From contig NZ_QNRV01000007.1 in the NCBI RefSeq assembly GCF_003315195.1, positions 1 to 64,000 on the forward strand: a DNA stretch of 64,000 nt. The letters are read 5' to 3'. Positions 52,145 through 62,422 of this stretch are shown here, piece by piece. The stretch is from Sutterella wadsworthensis (GTDB taxonomy: Bacteria; Pseudomonadota; Gammaproteobacteria; Burkholderiales; Burkholderiaceae_F). The notes under the pieces were generated by a model, which searched no databases, was not told where the DNA came from, and saw only the letters and a list, made by a program, of their open reading frames with translations. The position numbers were made by a program, and so were the translations under genes. How positions within the stretch are numbered: the stretch's first letter is position 1; each line of letters starts with the position of its first letter.

Positions 52145-52287
52145 AAAGAAACTTACCGCATCGGCAGCCGTATCCCGCTTCAGCGAATGTCTGACCTATT
52201 CAGAAACCCGGAAAAAAGCTGCGTTCGCCAAACCAATGAGCGGGAAATGCGCTCAGGAGGGAGCCGCGCCGCTGCAGACGATCGGCC

Positions 52288-53160
52288 TCAAATCCCGTTG
52301 ATCGGCTGCTTCTTCATCAGAAGCTGCGTAATGACGGAAATCTGCGCACGCATATCGCGGCGGTCGACGATTTTATCCACCTGACCGTGCTTCAACAGGA
52401 ATTCGGAACGCTGGAAACCCTCTGGGAGCTTTTCACGCACGGTCTGTTCAATCACGCGGGGACCGGCAAAGCCGATGAGCGCCTTGGGTTCAGCAATGAC
52501 CACGTCGCCAATAAAGGCAAAGGAAGCCGAGACGCCGCCCATCGTCGGATCCGTCAGCACAGTGATGAACGGAAGGCCGTAATCCGCAAGACGGCGCGCA
52601 GCGTTGGTCGTCTTGGCCATCTGCATGAGGGAGAAAAGCCCTTCCTGCATGCGGGCTCCGCCGGAAGCGCAGAACACCACGAAGGGTGCGCGGCGGCGAA
52701 TCGCTTCTTCCACGCCGAGCGCAAACCGTTCACCGACGACGCTGCCCATGGAGCCGCCCATGAAACCGAATTCAAAGGCCGCAGCCACCATCGGCTCACG
52801 ACGAAGAAGACCCGACATCACGACAAGCGCATCTGTTTCGTGCGTCGAAGCTTCCGAAGCCGCATGGCGCGCCGGGTAGGGTTTGCTGTCGACAAAGTGC
52901 AGCGGATCTTTGGTGCGGATCTCCGCGCCGATTTCTACCGCCGTAGCGGGATCCAGAAAGGCATGCAGACGCACGCGGGCGCCCATGCGGAAGTGATACC
53001 CGCACTTTGGGCAAACGCGCAGACTCCGGTCAAGCTCCTCGGTATAGAGCGCCTGCTCGCAGCCCGGACACTTCGTCCATACGCCTTCCGGAATGGGGCT
53101 AGGCTTCTTCGGGGCTTCTTCGCGCTTGATTTTGGGGAGAATGTGATTGATCCAGCTCAT
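52288..53160 (-). CDS. accD: Acetyl-CoA carboxylase carboxyltransferase subunit beta
   Basis: 290 aa. N-terminal zinc finger with CPGC (near 31) and CPKC (near 50). The crotonase-fold body has [14 protein letters not shown] and [21 protein letters not shown], forming the carboxybiotin and oxyanion site. Makes malonyl-CoA with AccA and the AccBC subunits, which are not in this window. 138 nt after truA. Confidence 0.96.
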   Translation of the reverse strand: MSWINHILPKIKREEAPKKPSPIPEGVWTKCPGCEQALYTEELDRSLRVCPKCGYHFRMGARVRLHAFLDPATAVEIGAEIRTKDPLHFVDSKPYPARHAASEASTHETDALVVMSGLLRREPMVAAAFEFGFMGGSMGSVVGERFALGVEEAIRRRAPFVVFCASGGARMQEGLFSLMQMAKTTNAARRLADYGLPFITVLTDPTMGGVSASFAFIGDVVIAEPKALIGFAGPRVIEQTVREKLPEGFQRSEFLLKHGQVDKIVDRRDMRAQISVITQLLMKKQPINGI

Positions 53161-53298
53161 CGACGTTTGCTCGAAACAGAAAACCGAAGCAAAAATTATA
53201 CGAGGTGCAGACCTTCAAACACGCGTCACGGAGTGCCGCTTGAGGCTAGCACGTTTGGTCGACCATCCCGCGTTCGGATGCGCCTTCAGACGCCTCCG

Positions 53299-54108
53299 TC
53301 AAAAGACTTTGCCAAAAGGTCCTGACGAAAGCTGAGGCAAATGCGGATGCTCGGGATAGCCCACTCCGGTGAGATAGAGCCCAGCCGGACTGAAGGTGGG
53401 CGCGGCTGCATCACGAGATTTGGCGGCGAGCACTTCGGCTATCCACTCTGGCCTTTCCCGCCCCGTGCCCACATAAATAAGCGCGCCAACGATGTTTCGC
53501 ACCATGTGCTGCAAAAAAGCATTGGCCGTAATGCGTACGCCCACCAATGCGCCGCGCCGCACGATCTTGAGTTCGCTGATCGTGCGCACCGGCGTCTTGG
53601 CTTGGCACTCTGACGCACGGAAACTCGTAAAGTCGTGTTCACCGATGAGCGCCGCCGCGCCCCGCTGCATGAGCGCCTCGTCGAGCGGCCGAAACACCCA
53701 CCCGGCCGACCCTTCAAAGAGCGGCGAACGGACGGGATCGTTCCAGATCCAATATTCGTAGGTGCGGGAACGCGCGGAAAACCGCGCATGAAACTTTTCG
53801 TCCACCTCGCGCATCCAACGCACGGCAACGCTCTCGGGCAGGATGGCATTGACGCCGCGGATCCATCCCGCCGAAGGTCGGCGAGCGACGGAGGTAAAAC
53901 TCACCACTTGGTGAGTGGCGTGGACGCCGGTATCCGTTCGTCCGGCACAGATTACAGAGATCGGATGATCTGCAAACTGCGAAAGCGCTGCCTCCAGCGC
54001 CGCCTGAACGCTCGGGTGATCCGGCTGCACCTGCCAGCCATTGAAGGCGGTACCCCGATACTCAATCCCGAGCGCAAGCGTTTTCGGTTCGCTCTTGACC
54101 AAGGCCAT
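53299..54108 (-). CDS. truA: tRNA pseudouridine(38-40) synthase
   Basis: 269 aa. The catalytic Asp is in AGRTDTGVHA (near residue 58); LGIEYRGTAFNGWQ and NAFLQHMVRNIVGAL are family motifs. Modifies the anticodon arm of many tRNAs. The start overlaps the fimV stop (TGATG), so it is coupled to fimV, an order also seen in Pseudomonas. Confidence 0.95.
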   Translation of the reverse strand: MALVKSEPKTLALGIEYRGTAFNGWQVQPDHPSVQAALEAALSQFADHPISVICAGRTDTGVHATHQVVSFTSVARRPSAGWIRGVNAILPESVAVRWMREVDEKFHARFSARSRTYEYWIWNDPVRSPLFEGSAGWVFRPLDEALMQRGAAALIGEHDFTSFRASECQAKTPVRTISELKIVRRGALVGVRITANAFLQHMVRNIVGALIYVGTGRERPEWIAEVLAAKSRDAAAPTFSPAGLYLTGVGYPEHPHLPQLSSGPFGKVF

Positions 54109-56369
54109 CAGCGGGCACCAGCAGATTTGCCGTTCACCTCATCGAGGAGGCGGTGTGCGGCGGCACGCTGAACTTCCGAGCCTTCCTTTTTCACCTCCGC
54201 GAGCAGCTCGAGCGCCTCCTTCTTGGCGTCCAGACCAATGAAAGATTTCGCCAGATTGAGCTTGGCATCAATGGCTTCGAGACGCGCACGCTCCTTCTCA
54301 TTCGGCACTGGCGCTGCCGGCTGGGCTGCGGGCTGCGGAGCCGGCGCCGCCTTGACGGGTGCGGCGGCAGCCTCCGTCGGTATGGGCTCCGGCGCCAAAG
54401 GCGGCACATAGGCGGGCGTCTGCTCATCCAGGTTGAGGTCGACGCGCTTTAATTTTTCTGCGGTCATGCCTGCCGTCTGCTTGGCAGTTCGCTCTGAGCT
54501 TTCGCGCTCTTCGTCGGAAAGGGGCGGCAGCTCCTGATCGTTATCATCAGCCTTCAGCCACGGCTGCTCCTCAACCTGCTTTTTCGCGGTGGCAGCAGCG
54601 GCTGCGGCGGCTGCGGCCTGCGCATCGGCTTTCATCTGCGCCTCGGTGTAGGCCATCGCGCCCACCCCCATGGCTCCGGCCGTCGTGCCGTTCTTCACGG
54701 CTTCATCAACGGTGGCCTCCACCGCTTTCAACTGAGCTTCGCCCGCGGGCGCCACGTCACGCTGAAAAGCCACGACACCTTGTCCCTTTTTGGCCGCGGC
54801 AACCGCTTCCTCGGCCTCTTTAACGGCCTTCTCGCGGCGCTTGCGCCAGGCGATGGAAGCAATGATGGCGATGCCGACAATAATAAGGAGATATGAAATC
54901 AAGGGGCGCTTCTCTTCGGCTGCGGGCTGCTGCGCATCAGCGGCAGACTGAGCCGGCTTGGCGTCCTCAGCAGGCGCCGATTCGGTCGGCGACGGAGCCG
55001 CCGCCTCCGTCTTCGAGTCGTTTTCTGCTGTCGGCTGGGCTGCAGCACCCGTATTGGCCGCGGCTGTCTCGGCCTCCGAAACGGGCGCGGCCGACGGCGG
55101 ATTAGCTTCAGCTGAGGGTTGGGCAGGCGCCGCTGACTCAGGGGCTTCAGGAAGAGCGGGAGCGGCTTCAGCCGGAGCATTCACTGCAGCCGTCGGAGCG
55201 CCTGCAGCAGCCGCCTTCTTTTGGTTACTTTCCCAAGCATCCAGCGCCTTGCGGCCGATCTCCGCCACCTGCTTCACACTTTCACCGCGGCTCAGTGCAG
55301 CAATTTGCGCCGCAGCCGTTTCGCCGGCAGCTTCGCGGGAGCGGTGCTGCGCATCAATCAAATTCTGTGTCGGTCCCGGCACCGCTGCCGAAGCGCCGTG
55401 CACAGCGCGAAACGCCTCCATGGGATCAATGGCAAAGACTTCGTCGGAAAGCGGCGCCGAAAGCGACTGCCCAATCACAATGCGCGACGGATCGCCGTCA
55501 ACGAAAGCACTCGGATTCTTCTGCGTCAGCGCAACCGCAACCTGTTCGAGAAGGGCGCCCGGGCAGCTCGGCCAGTAAAGCTTCGCAATCGACCAAAGCG
55601 TCATGTCGCGCTGCACCGTGAACGCATCATTGGGATTAAATCCGTTCAAAGCCACATACTCGCGGACAACATTCGGTGCATAACGTCCTGTACGATGCCC
55701 GCCCTTCTTGCCGGCCTCAAGAGACTTAACAGATTTTTCTTTTTCTTCAATACGTTGCGTCGTCTTTTGGTGGGCTTCAGCAGCCGCAAAAGCCGTTTTT
55801 TCCACAGGCTTTTCGGCAGTCTCAGAGACCTTTTCAACAGACTTATCCACAGTCATCATCGACTGCGGAGCGGTCTCGGCGGATTCCGCAGCCGGCGCAG
55901 CAGACAACTCTCCCCCGGCGGCCGCCTTCGGCTCAGCCGCCGGCATTTCCTCTGCAGCTGAAACGCGGAAGGTGCCGTTGACCGGATCAAGCCGGTAGCT
56001 GCGCACGGTGACCTTTCCGCCGGCATTCATTTCAATAAGCAGCGGAAAACCTTCCGAGAGACTCTGGCCGCCCACGACTTTAACGCGGACCTTGCCGGCT
56101 TCGCCGCCCATGCGGGCCATCTTCAGATCCTGCGCTTCACGGGGCCACTCCACGCCTTCACGCAGATAAGTGGCTGGCGGCGCCACGCGCACCAAAAGGG
56201 GCGAAATCGTAATGTCGACGTCATTGACATCGAGCACCGCTTCAAGCGGCTGTCCAGGCTGACTCACCACTTTAAGGTCGCCGAGTTCGACGGCCTGGCT
56301 CAGTGAAGGGAAAACGGCAAGCGCTGCGGCTGCAGCCGCAGCAAGCATGGAGAGCTTCTGATGAAACAT
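54108..56369 (-). CDS. fimV: FimV-like peptidoglycan-binding inner-membrane protein
   Basis: 753 aa. Signal peptide 1-26 (LSQA end), then the conserved FimV N-terminal domain (VELGDLKVVSQPGQPLEAVLDV). A LysM-like region is near 245-310 (FTVQRDMTLWSIAKLYWPSCPG). A long Ala/Pro/Glu-rich region leads to one transmembrane helix (ISYLLIIVGIAIIASIAW, near 475-492) with KRR after it. The cytoplasmic tail ends with the FimV C-terminal helical motif (KLNLAKSFIGLDAKKEALELLAEV). FimV acts as a polar organiser for type IV pili and twitching in Pseudomonas; here no pilus genes are visible, so the role may be cell-pole or envelope organisation. Confidence 0.9.
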   Translation of the reverse strand: MFHQKLSMLAAAAAAALAVFPSLSQAVELGDLKVVSQPGQPLEAVLDVNDVDITISPLLVRVAPPATYLREGVEWPREAQDLKMARMGGEAGKVRVKVVGGQSLSEGFPLLIEMNAGGKVTVRSYRLDPVNGTFRVSAAEEMPAAEPKAAAGGELSAAPAAESAETAPQSMMTVDKSVEKVSETAEKPVEKTAFAAAEAHQKTTQRIEEKEKSVKSLEAGKKGGHRTGRYAPNVVREYVALNGFNPNDAFTVQRDMTLWSIAKLYWPSCPGALLEQVAVALTQKNPSAFVDGDPSRIVIGQSLSAPLSDEVFAIDPMEAFRAVHGASAAVPGPTQNLIDAQHRSREAAGETAAAQIAALSRGESVKQVAEIGRKALDAWESNQKKAAAAGAPTAAVNAPAEAAPALPEAPESAAPAQPSAEANPPSAAPVSEAETAAANTGAAAQPTAENDSKTEAAAPSPTESAPAEDAKPAQSAADAQQPAAEEKRPLISYLLIIVGIAIIASIAWRKRREKAVKEAEEAVAAAKKGQGVVAFQRDVAPAGEAQLKAVEATVDEAVKNGTTAGAMGVGAMAYTEAQMKADAQAAAAAAAAATAKKQVEEQPWLKADDNDQELPPLSDEERESSERTAKQTAGMTAEKLKRVDLNLDEQTPAYVPPLAPEPIPTEAAAAPVKAAPAPQPAAQPAAPVPNEKERARLEAIDAKLNLAKSFIGLDAKKEALELLAEVKKEGSEVQRAAAHRLLDEVNGKSAGAR

Positions 56370-56579
56370 TGAACAGAACAGCCTAGAAAATTTTGAGCTT
56401 TGCAGAACTGCCGCAAAGCGCCTTCAGGAGATCCTGTGAATGATACCGCAGGGCCTTGCACCATCGAGAGCGGCACATCACCCCAGAAAAGCCGTGCGTT
56501 CTCTCGCGGTCGGCGCCGCCAGAGCTCAAGTCAATCGGTTTACTAATTGCGAAACGGCTTTCTTGATGGAAAAAATGAA
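56370..56579. promoter_or_regulatory. Upstream region of fimV
   Basis: About 210 nt between the rimO terminator and fimV. It should carry the fimV-truA promoter, but no clear sigma-70 pair was found. No gene. Confidence 0.3.
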
Positions 56580-56601
56580 GCCCGCGCTTTGAGACGCGGG
56601 C
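56568..56601 (-). terminator. Terminator of rimO
   Basis: GCCCGCG (56580-56586) pairs with CGCGGGC (56595-56601), followed on the minus strand by TTCATTTTTTCC. Confidence 0.8.
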
Positions 56602-56627
56602 CCTGCGATTTGGGATTTTAGAAACGC

Positions 56628-57974
56628 TTATGCCACAACTTCTCGCCCTACGAGATCGTGCTCTTCGTTGGCAGTGATGCGCACCGGGACGATATCGCCC
56701 GGAACGAGCTTACGGTCAGTCGTGACGTAGCAGACGCCGTCAATGTCCGGCGCATCAGACTTAGTGCGGCCGACAGCCACACCGTCTTCATCAGGCTCTT
56801 CGTCAATGATTACGTCTTCAATCCGGCCGATGCGGCGAGCGAGTTTGCGAAGCGAAATTTCCGCCTGCACTTCCATGAAGCGGCGGCGGCGCTCTTCGCG
56901 CACTTCGTCGGGCAGCGCGCCGGGGAGATCATTGGCAGCCGCTCCGTCGACGGGCGAATAAGCAAAGCAGCCGACACGGTCAAGCTCCGCTTCACGCAGG
57001 AAGTCGAGCAGATACTCAAACTCCGCCTCTGTCTCTCCGGGGAAGCCCACAATAAAGGTTGAACGGATGGTAATGTCCGGGCAGGCTCTGCGCCAGGCCG
57101 CAATGCGCTCAAGATTCTTTTCGCCGCAGGCCGGACGCTTCATCAGCTTCAGAATCCGCGAATGGGCATGCTGGAAAGGCACATCGAGGTAGGGAAGAAT
57201 TAGTCCTTCGGCCATCAGCGGTACGATGTCATCAACGTGCGGGTACGGGTAGACGTAGTGCAGACGCGTCCAAAGATCGAGTCTGCCCAGTTCGCGGCAA
57301 AGATCAATTAATTTCGTATGCACCGGCCGGCCGCAGGCGAAGTCGAGTTTGTAGCGCTTGTCGACGCCGTAGGCAGCCGTGTCCTGACTGATGACGAGGA
57401 GTTCCTTGACGCCCGCGGCCTTGAGGTTCATCGCCTCGCGGATGATGGAATCCATCGAACGCGAATTCAGTGAGCCCCGCAGGTGCGGAATCACGCAGAA
57501 AGTACAGTGATGGTTGCACCCTTCGCTGATCTTTAGATATGCGTAGTGCTTTGGCGTCAGACGAACACCTGCCGCCGGCACCAGATCATCCCAGGGATCG
57601 TGCGGGCGCGGCAGCACGCCCTCAACCATGGCGAGGACTTCATCCACACTGTCCGGTCCCGTCACACCGATCACCTTCGGATGACGCGCCATGATGAAGT
57701 TCGACCCGTCAGCTTCCGTTCGGCCGCCGAGGCAGCCGCAGACGATGACGCGGCCGTTTTCTTTCAGTGCCTCAGCAATGGCGCCCAGAGACTCTTCAAC
57801 CGCTTCGTTCACGAACCCGCAGGTATTAACGATCACCACATCGGCATCTTTATAGGTCGAGCCGATGCGATAGCCGCGGGCGCGCAGTTCGGTAACGATC
57901 CGTTCGGTGTCGACCAAGGCTTTGGGGCATCCGAGTGAAACGAAGCCGACGACGGGAATATGGCGTGAGGTCAT
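56628..57974 (-). CDS. rimO: Ribosomal protein S12 methylthiotransferase
   Basis: 448 aa radical-SAM enzyme. N-terminal cluster Cys in SLGCPK, NTCGF and CGCLGG; radical-SAM cluster in CNHHCTFC (near 155); C-terminal TRAM domain ([17 protein letters not shown]). Adds a methylthio group to Asp88 of ribosomal protein S12. Single gene with its own terminator. Confidence 0.95.
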   Translation of the reverse strand: MTSRHIPVVGFVSLGCPKALVDTERIVTELRARGYRIGSTYKDADVVIVNTCGFVNEAVEESLGAIAEALKENGRVIVCGCLGGRTEADGSNFIMARHPKVIGVTGPDSVDEVLAMVEGVLPRPHDPWDDLVPAAGVRLTPKHYAYLKISEGCNHHCTFCVIPHLRGSLNSRSMDSIIREAMNLKAAGVKELLVISQDTAAYGVDKRYKLDFACGRPVHTKLIDLCRELGRLDLWTRLHYVYPYPHVDDIVPLMAEGLILPYLDVPFQHAHSRILKLMKRPACGEKNLERIAAWRRACPDITIRSTFIVGFPGETEAEFEYLLDFLREAELDRVGCFAYSPVDGAAANDLPGALPDEVREERRRRFMEVQAEISLRKLARRIGRIEDVIIDEEPDEDGVAVGRTKSDAPDIDGVCYVTTDRKLVPGDIVPVRITANEEHDLVGREVVA

Positions 57975-58020
57975 GTTTTTTTGTGGGAGTCAGCGGGCCT
58001 TGGGGAAAAAGCCCGGAATG

Positions 58021-58062
58021 AAAAAATTTGCGCCGCGGATCATAGTTGAAGATCTGCGGCGC
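58021..58062 (-). terminator. Terminator of the rluD-pgeF operon
   Basis: GCGCCGCGGATC (58030-58041) pairs with GATCTGCGGCGC (58051-58062) with one G-U pair; on the minus strand AAATTTTTTC follows. Confidence 0.85.
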
Positions 58063-58123
58063 TGCAGTGAATTCAGACGCTCTTTATCAATGACCGCCCT
58101 TCATCACCAAAGGCAGACATTGC

Positions 58124-58936
58124 TTAAGGCTTCGGATCGATCCAAATCAGTGCGGCATGACGGCCTGAGCGTTCACCGTCACGGCGAAAGCTCCAGAACT
58201 GTTTCGGATCTCTATAAGTGGAAAGCCCGCAGTCAGCAATATCTGAAGCATCAATGCCGGCCGATTCAAGCGCGGCGTAAGCCAATGCGCCCAGGTCGGC
58301 ATAAAACTTTCCTTCCGCCGCAGCGGGTTTGAAAGCGCGGGCGACCGATTCCTCGGGGAGGTGCTGACACATGGCTTCGCGAACATCTTCTCCCACCTCA
58401 AAGGCATCTGCCCCAATTCGCGGTCCAAGCCAAACAGCAGGCTTCAGATCGGAACAGTGGCGGCGGACTTCTTCAACGGTTCTCTGCAGAATGCCGTCGG
58501 CAAGGCTGCGCCAGCCAGCGTGCACAGCAGCAACAATGCGGCCGCTGCGGTCAGCAATAAAGACGGGCAGACAGTCTGCCGTCATCACGCAGGCCACAAC
58601 CCCGCTCGTCGAAGTCCATTGCGCGTCGGCTTCGGGCGCAGACTGCGCCGAATCAATATCGTCGGCGCAGAGCACTGTCGTGCCGTGAACCTGAGTGAGC
58701 CACTTTGGTTCGCTCGGACAGCACTGCGTCACAATCGAACGATTCATCATCACGCAGGACTTAACGTCGCCCGTATGGAGCGCGAGATTGAGTCCCATGA
58801 TGCCGTTCGGGCCGCCGTAAGGGCCGCTTGAAACCCCGCCGGTACGGCAGGTGAAAAAAGCCTTCACGTGCTTCGGAGCACCCTTGGTCCAATTGGGAAG
58901 AATGCTTTCAAGCTCCGGCTTAAAGAGTTCCGCCAT
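58124..58936 (-). CDS. pgeF: PgeF/YfiH family peptidoglycan editing factor (DUF152)
   Basis: 270 aa. TADCLPVFIADRSGR and AVHAGWRSLADGIL carry the Cys and His residues of the copper/zinc site of this family. In E. coli PgeF removes mis-made UDP-MurNAc-L-Ser precursors; older annotations call it polyphenol oxidase or purine nucleoside phosphorylase. Located 21 nt after rluD, the conserved order. Confidence 0.88.
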   Translation of the reverse strand: MAELFKPELESILPNWTKGAPKHVKAFFTCRTGGVSSGPYGGPNGIMGLNLALHTGDVKSCVMMNRSIVTQCCPSEPKWLTQVHGTTVLCADDIDSAQSAPEADAQWTSTSGVVACVMTADCLPVFIADRSGRIVAAVHAGWRSLADGILQRTVEEVRRHCSDLKPAVWLGPRIGADAFEVGEDVREAMCQHLPEESVARAFKPAAAEGKFYADLGALAYAALESAGIDASDIADCGLSTYRDPKQFWSFRRDGERSGRHAALIWIDPKP

Positions 58937-58957
58937 GACAACTGTCCTCGCAATCCG

Positions 58958-60049
58958 CTACTTCTTTTCAAAAACGGTAACCGGCCGATCCCAGGGACCA
59001 AAGCCGAGCTGCTCCATCAGATCAATCATGTCCTCGGGCGGCTCGACGAACCACTCCATTTCTTCACCGGTGGCCGGATGGATCAGCCCCAGACGAGACG
59101 CATGAAGCGCCTGGCGGTGAAATTCAAGGAAGTTCTCAACTTTCACGGCGATGCCGGGCGCACGGCCGCGATAGAGCTGATCCCCGATCAGCGGCAGATC
59201 CTCTCCGGTAAGGTGCACACGGATCTGATGCGTGCGGCCGGTATCCAGGCGGCATGCCACCCAGGAGGCCGGAATGCCGTCCACCGACGACCAGCCCACT
59301 GCGCGGGCGCGGGTGCGCGCCGGTTTGGCACGCACGCCCGTGGAACCCGGGAACCCCTTGAAGCGAATACGGCTCTTCGGATCGCGTCCGATCGGTACGT
59401 CGACCACGAAATCCTCCGCCGCGGTGCCCATCGTCAGCGCCCAGTATTCACGCTTGACCGTGCGTTCCTGAAGCTGGCGGACCAGATTCGTCTGCGCGGC
59501 GAGCGTGCGCGCCACCACCATGAGGCCGGTGGTATCTCGATCCAGCCGATGCACGATGCCCGCACGGGGCACGTCTTTTAATTCCGGGAAATGGTAAAGG
59601 AGGCCATTGAGAAGCGTTCCGTCGGGGTTGCCCGCGCCGGGATGAACCACGAGGCCGGCAGGCTTATTCACGACAATGATCGAGGGATCTTCATAGATCA
59701 CCTCGAACTCAACGAATGACTGCGGCTCGAATGCGAGCGCTTCGTCGAGCTTCGGCGGCTCGAGCAGTTTAATTTCGTCTCCTTCGGTAGCCTTGGCGCG
59801 GATTTTCGTCGTTACCGCGCCGTTGAGCTTTACGGAGCCGTTTTCGATAAGCTTTGCCAATCTCGCGCGTGAAACGTCGGGCAGATGCGCTGCCAGCACC
59901 TTGTCGAGCCGCTCTCCCCAGAACCCTTCCACCCTGAATTTCGGCAAGTCTACTTGTGACAGAGTTTGAGGTTGCGTTTCCTCGAAACCATCCTCAAAAT
60001 CTTCATCGTTATAATCGTCCAATCCTAAATTGACCTTTTCTGTCGTCAT
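58958..60049 (-). CDS. rluD: 23S rRNA pseudouridine(1911/1915/1917) synthase
   Basis: 363 aa from the ATG at 60049. Acidic N-terminus, then an S4 RNA-binding domain (RLDKVLAAHLPDVSRARLAKLI), then the RluA-type catalytic domain with the Asp in GIVHRLDRDTTGLMVVA (near 165) and DTGRTHQIRVHL. A longer frame to 60151 would run over the bamD start and is not preferred. Its ATG overlaps, head to head, an alternative bamD ATG (CATG). Confidence 0.93.
   Translation of the reverse strand: MTTEKVNLGLDDYNDEDFEDGFEETQPQTLSQVDLPKFRVEGFWGERLDKVLAAHLPDVSRARLAKLIENGSVKLNGAVTTKIRAKATEGDEIKLLEPPKLDEALAFEPQSFVEFEVIYEDPSIIVVNKPAGLVVHPGAGNPDGTLLNGLLYHFPELKDVPRAGIVHRLDRDTTGLMVVARTLAAQTNLVRQLQERTVKREYWALTMGTAAEDFVVDVPIGRDPKSRIRFKGFPGSTGVRAKPARTRARAVGWSSVDGIPASWVACRLDTGRTHQIRVHLTGEDLPLIGDQLYRGRAPGIAVKVENFLEFHRQALHASRLGLIHPATGEEMEWFVEPPEDMIDLMEQLGFGPWDRPVTVFEKK
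60010..60015 (+). promoter_or_regulatory. Likely -10 box of bamD (TATAAT) inside rluD
   Basis: Perfect TATAAT preceded by CGT, about 65 nt before the preferred bamD start at 60081 and inside the 5' part of rluD on the other strand. The -35 match is poor. Confidence 0.5.
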
Positions 60050-60080
60050 GAATTCTGCCAATCCCTTCAAAAGGCTCCTG

Positions 60081-60836
60081 ATGCGCGGTTGCGCGCTCCT
60101 CTCCGTGACGCTCGCCACGGCATCCTGCTCATGGCTGCAGAGCCTTGACAAGGATCAGACGCTCGATTGGAGCGCCGAGAAGCTCTACAGCGAAGCGCGC
60201 GTAGCCCTCGATGATAGCAACTGGACGCAGGCAAAGGACTACTATCAGAAGTTGGAAGCCCGCTATCCCTTTGGTCAGTACGCCCAGCAGGCGCAGATTG
60301 AACTGATTTATGCCACATGGAAGGATGGCGACGCACCGGGCGCCGTGCAGGCTGCCGACCGGTTCCTGCAGACTTACCCGAACCACGCCAACGCCGACTA
60401 CGTGATGTATTTGAAGGCGCTTGCGACCTTGAACGAAACCGACAGCTGGTTCAATAAGCTCGCGGGCGAAGATCTTGCCGAACGCGATGCCAACGCTTCG
60501 CGCGAAGCTTTTGACATCTTCAAAGAACTCGTCATGCGTTATCCCGACAGCCGCTTCACGCCGGAAGCGCGCCGCCGCATGCACGGACTCGTGCTCGCTC
60601 AGGCCGAGCATGAACTCAAGACCGCCCGCTACTACTTCGTACGCAATGCCTATGTGGCGGCCATTGAACGCGCGCAGCGCGTCGTGCGCGAATTCCAAAA
60701 CACACCGATGCGCGACGATGCGCTCGAGCTGATTGCACAAAGCTACGAAGCTTTGAAGCTTACCGAGCTGGCTGCGGACACCCGCCGCATCATCGAACTT
60801 AATAAAAACGGCACTATCGCTCAGCCCTCGCGTTAA
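60081..60836 (+). CDS. bamD: Outer-membrane assembly lipoprotein BamD
   Basis: 251 aa. Lipobox-type end of signal TLATASC with the lipidated Cys at residue 16, then TPR-like helices (YSEARVALDDSNWTQAKDYYQKLEARYPFGQYAQQAQIEL in part) as in BamD/YfiO. Works with BamA in inserting beta-barrel proteins such as the adhesin at the left edge. Start at 60081 chosen (AAGG 7 nt upstream); ATG at 60048 and TTG at 60030 are in frame but lack ribosome sites. Monocistronic, terminator follows. Confidence 0.93.
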   Translation: MRGCALLSVTLATASCSWLQSLDKDQTLDWSAEKLYSEARVALDDSNWTQAKDYYQKLEARYPFGQYAQQAQIELIYATWKDGDAPGAVQAADRFLQTYPNHANADYVMYLKALATLNETDSWFNKLAGEDLAERDANASREAFDIFKELVMRYPDSRFTPEARRRMHGLVLAQAEHELKTARYYFVRNAYVAAIERAQRVVREFQNTPMRDDALELIAQSYEALKLTELAADTRRIIELNKNGTIAQPSR

Positions 60837-60856
60837 CTGCTCTGAACCCTATCCGC

Positions 60857-60894
60857 AGGCGCAGCAGATTGTTTTCTGACTGCGCCTTTTTATT
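60857..60894 (+). terminator. Terminator of bamD
   Basis: AGGCGCAG (60857-60864) pairs with CTGCGCCT (60880-60887), followed by TTTTATTG. Confidence 0.88.
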
Positions 60895-61045
60895 GATCGC
60901 AGAAAGGCAAAAAACGCGCTTTCTTTGCATTCGGCTGACGGATCACGCCGTCCCCTGTCGTTTTCCGTTCGGGCGAGATCGGCCGCTGCCCGCAAAGGAT
61001 CGAACGTCCTTCCTGCCTTTCGGCAGATATGGACGGCCGACCGTA

Positions 61046-62395
61046 TTAATGGTCAGACGTCGTGCCGCGTGAAGCGGCATCTGTTTCCTCAGCAACTCGC
61101 CGGCCGCGCTCAAGGTTGACAGGAATAAGCGCCAAAACGGCCGCTGCAAAGAAGAGCCCCGTCACGCAAATCGCCAGACGATGATCATTGTTGGTGATCC
61201 AAGTCACAGAGCCATAGGCGAGCGGCCCCACGATAGCTGCGAGCCAAAGCGCCATATTCCAAAAGCTGAAAAATTCGGCCGAGCGGGTCTTCGGCGACAG
61301 AATCGCCACAATGGCACGCCCCGCTGACTGTGAAGATCCCATGGCCAGACCGGCCAGATTGGCAGCTGTCCAAAAGACCGGCCGATTCACAGCCATGGCG
61401 GCGAGCACAATCATCAGCACCCACACTATCAGCGTGATGCCCAGAGCGCGCTTATGTCCGATGCGGTCCTGCAGATAACCGAAACCGAAGGCTCCGACGG
61501 CAGCCGTGATGTTGACAAGAAACACCAGCATCAGCGTATCCACCGTCGTGAACCCCATCACTTCAGCGGCATACACCGCCGAGAGCGTGATCACGACGGC
61601 AATGCCCGACTGATAGAGAAAGCCGCAGAGCGAAAGCCAGGCAAAATCTCTGAAGCGTCCAAGGCTTTTGAGCGTGCTGCAAATTTCTCGAAAGCTCTGA
61701 CCGGCGAGCGTCCAGAGACCATCCGCGGACTTTAATGCCCCTAAGCTCGACGCTCGCGGCTGAGCCCGCTCCTTGAGAAAGAGGAAAATCGGCGCGGCAG
61801 CAACGGCGAAAACAAGGGCCGTAATGAGCATGGTGCCCGCGATGCGCTCATCCATAGTGAGTCCCCAGCTGCCGCCCAGCTGCACCAGAGCGAGCGATGC
61901 ACCCAAGGTAACCAGTCCGCCGCAGTAGCCGAACGACCAACCCCAGCCGGACACTTTGCCGACGGCCTCCGGACGAGCGATTTCCGGCAGGAAAGCCGAA
62001 TTAAGGGTTTCGCCGACGTTGTAGCCAAGGTTCGAAAGAATCACCATCACGGCCGCCAGAACAATCGTTCCCGGTCCGCAGAAGGCGAGTCCTGCAGTGC
62101 CGAGAATGCAGATCGCCGTCGCCCCGAAAAGCCAGCGCTTTTTTTGCGCCGAGGCATCAGCGATGGCGCCTACGACAGGCATCACGAAAATGCCGACCGC
62201 ATTGCTCACCGCAATAATGAGCGTCCAGAGAAAGGTCGCCCAGGGGGCATCAGCGGCCACAACGCTCACAAAGTAAGCGTTGAAGACCGCCGTGAGCACC
62301 ACCGTGGTGTAGCCCGAATTGGCAAAGTCAAAGGCCGACCAAGCCCAGACTTCTCTGCGGGACACCCCCGGCATCAATGCGCTTTTATCAATCAT
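61046..62395 (-). CDS. MFS transporter of the UMF1 / Atg22-like family
   Basis: 449 aa with about 12 transmembrane helices. Opens RREVWAWSAFDFANSGYTTVV, the signature of the UMF1 family, with the internal motif LGYNVGETLNSAFLPEIA. By homology to the yeast vacuolar effluxer Atg22 it may export amino acids or similar small molecules; the substrate is unknown. It follows the deacetylase gene by 27 nt and is probably in its operon. Confidence 0.85.
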   Translation of the reverse strand: MIDKSALMPGVSRREVWAWSAFDFANSGYTTVVLTAVFNAYFVSVVAADAPWATFLWTLIIAVSNAVGIFVMPVVGAIADASAQKKRWLFGATAICILGTAGLAFCGPGTIVLAAVMVILSNLGYNVGETLNSAFLPEIARPEAVGKVSGWGWSFGYCGGLVTLGASLALVQLGGSWGLTMDERIAGTMLITALVFAVAAAPIFLFLKERAQPRASSLGALKSADGLWTLAGQSFREICSTLKSLGRFRDFAWLSLCGFLYQSGIAVVITLSAVYAAEVMGFTTVDTLMLVFLVNITAAVGAFGFGYLQDRIGHKRALGITLIVWVLMIVLAAMAVNRPVFWTAANLAGLAMGSSQSAGRAIVAILSPKTRSAEFFSFWNMALWLAAIVGPLAYGSVTWITNNDHRLAICVTGLFFAAAVLALIPVNLERGRRVAEETDAASRGTTSDH

Positions 62396-62422
62396 TTTTC
62401 GAGAATATCGTTGGAGTCATCT

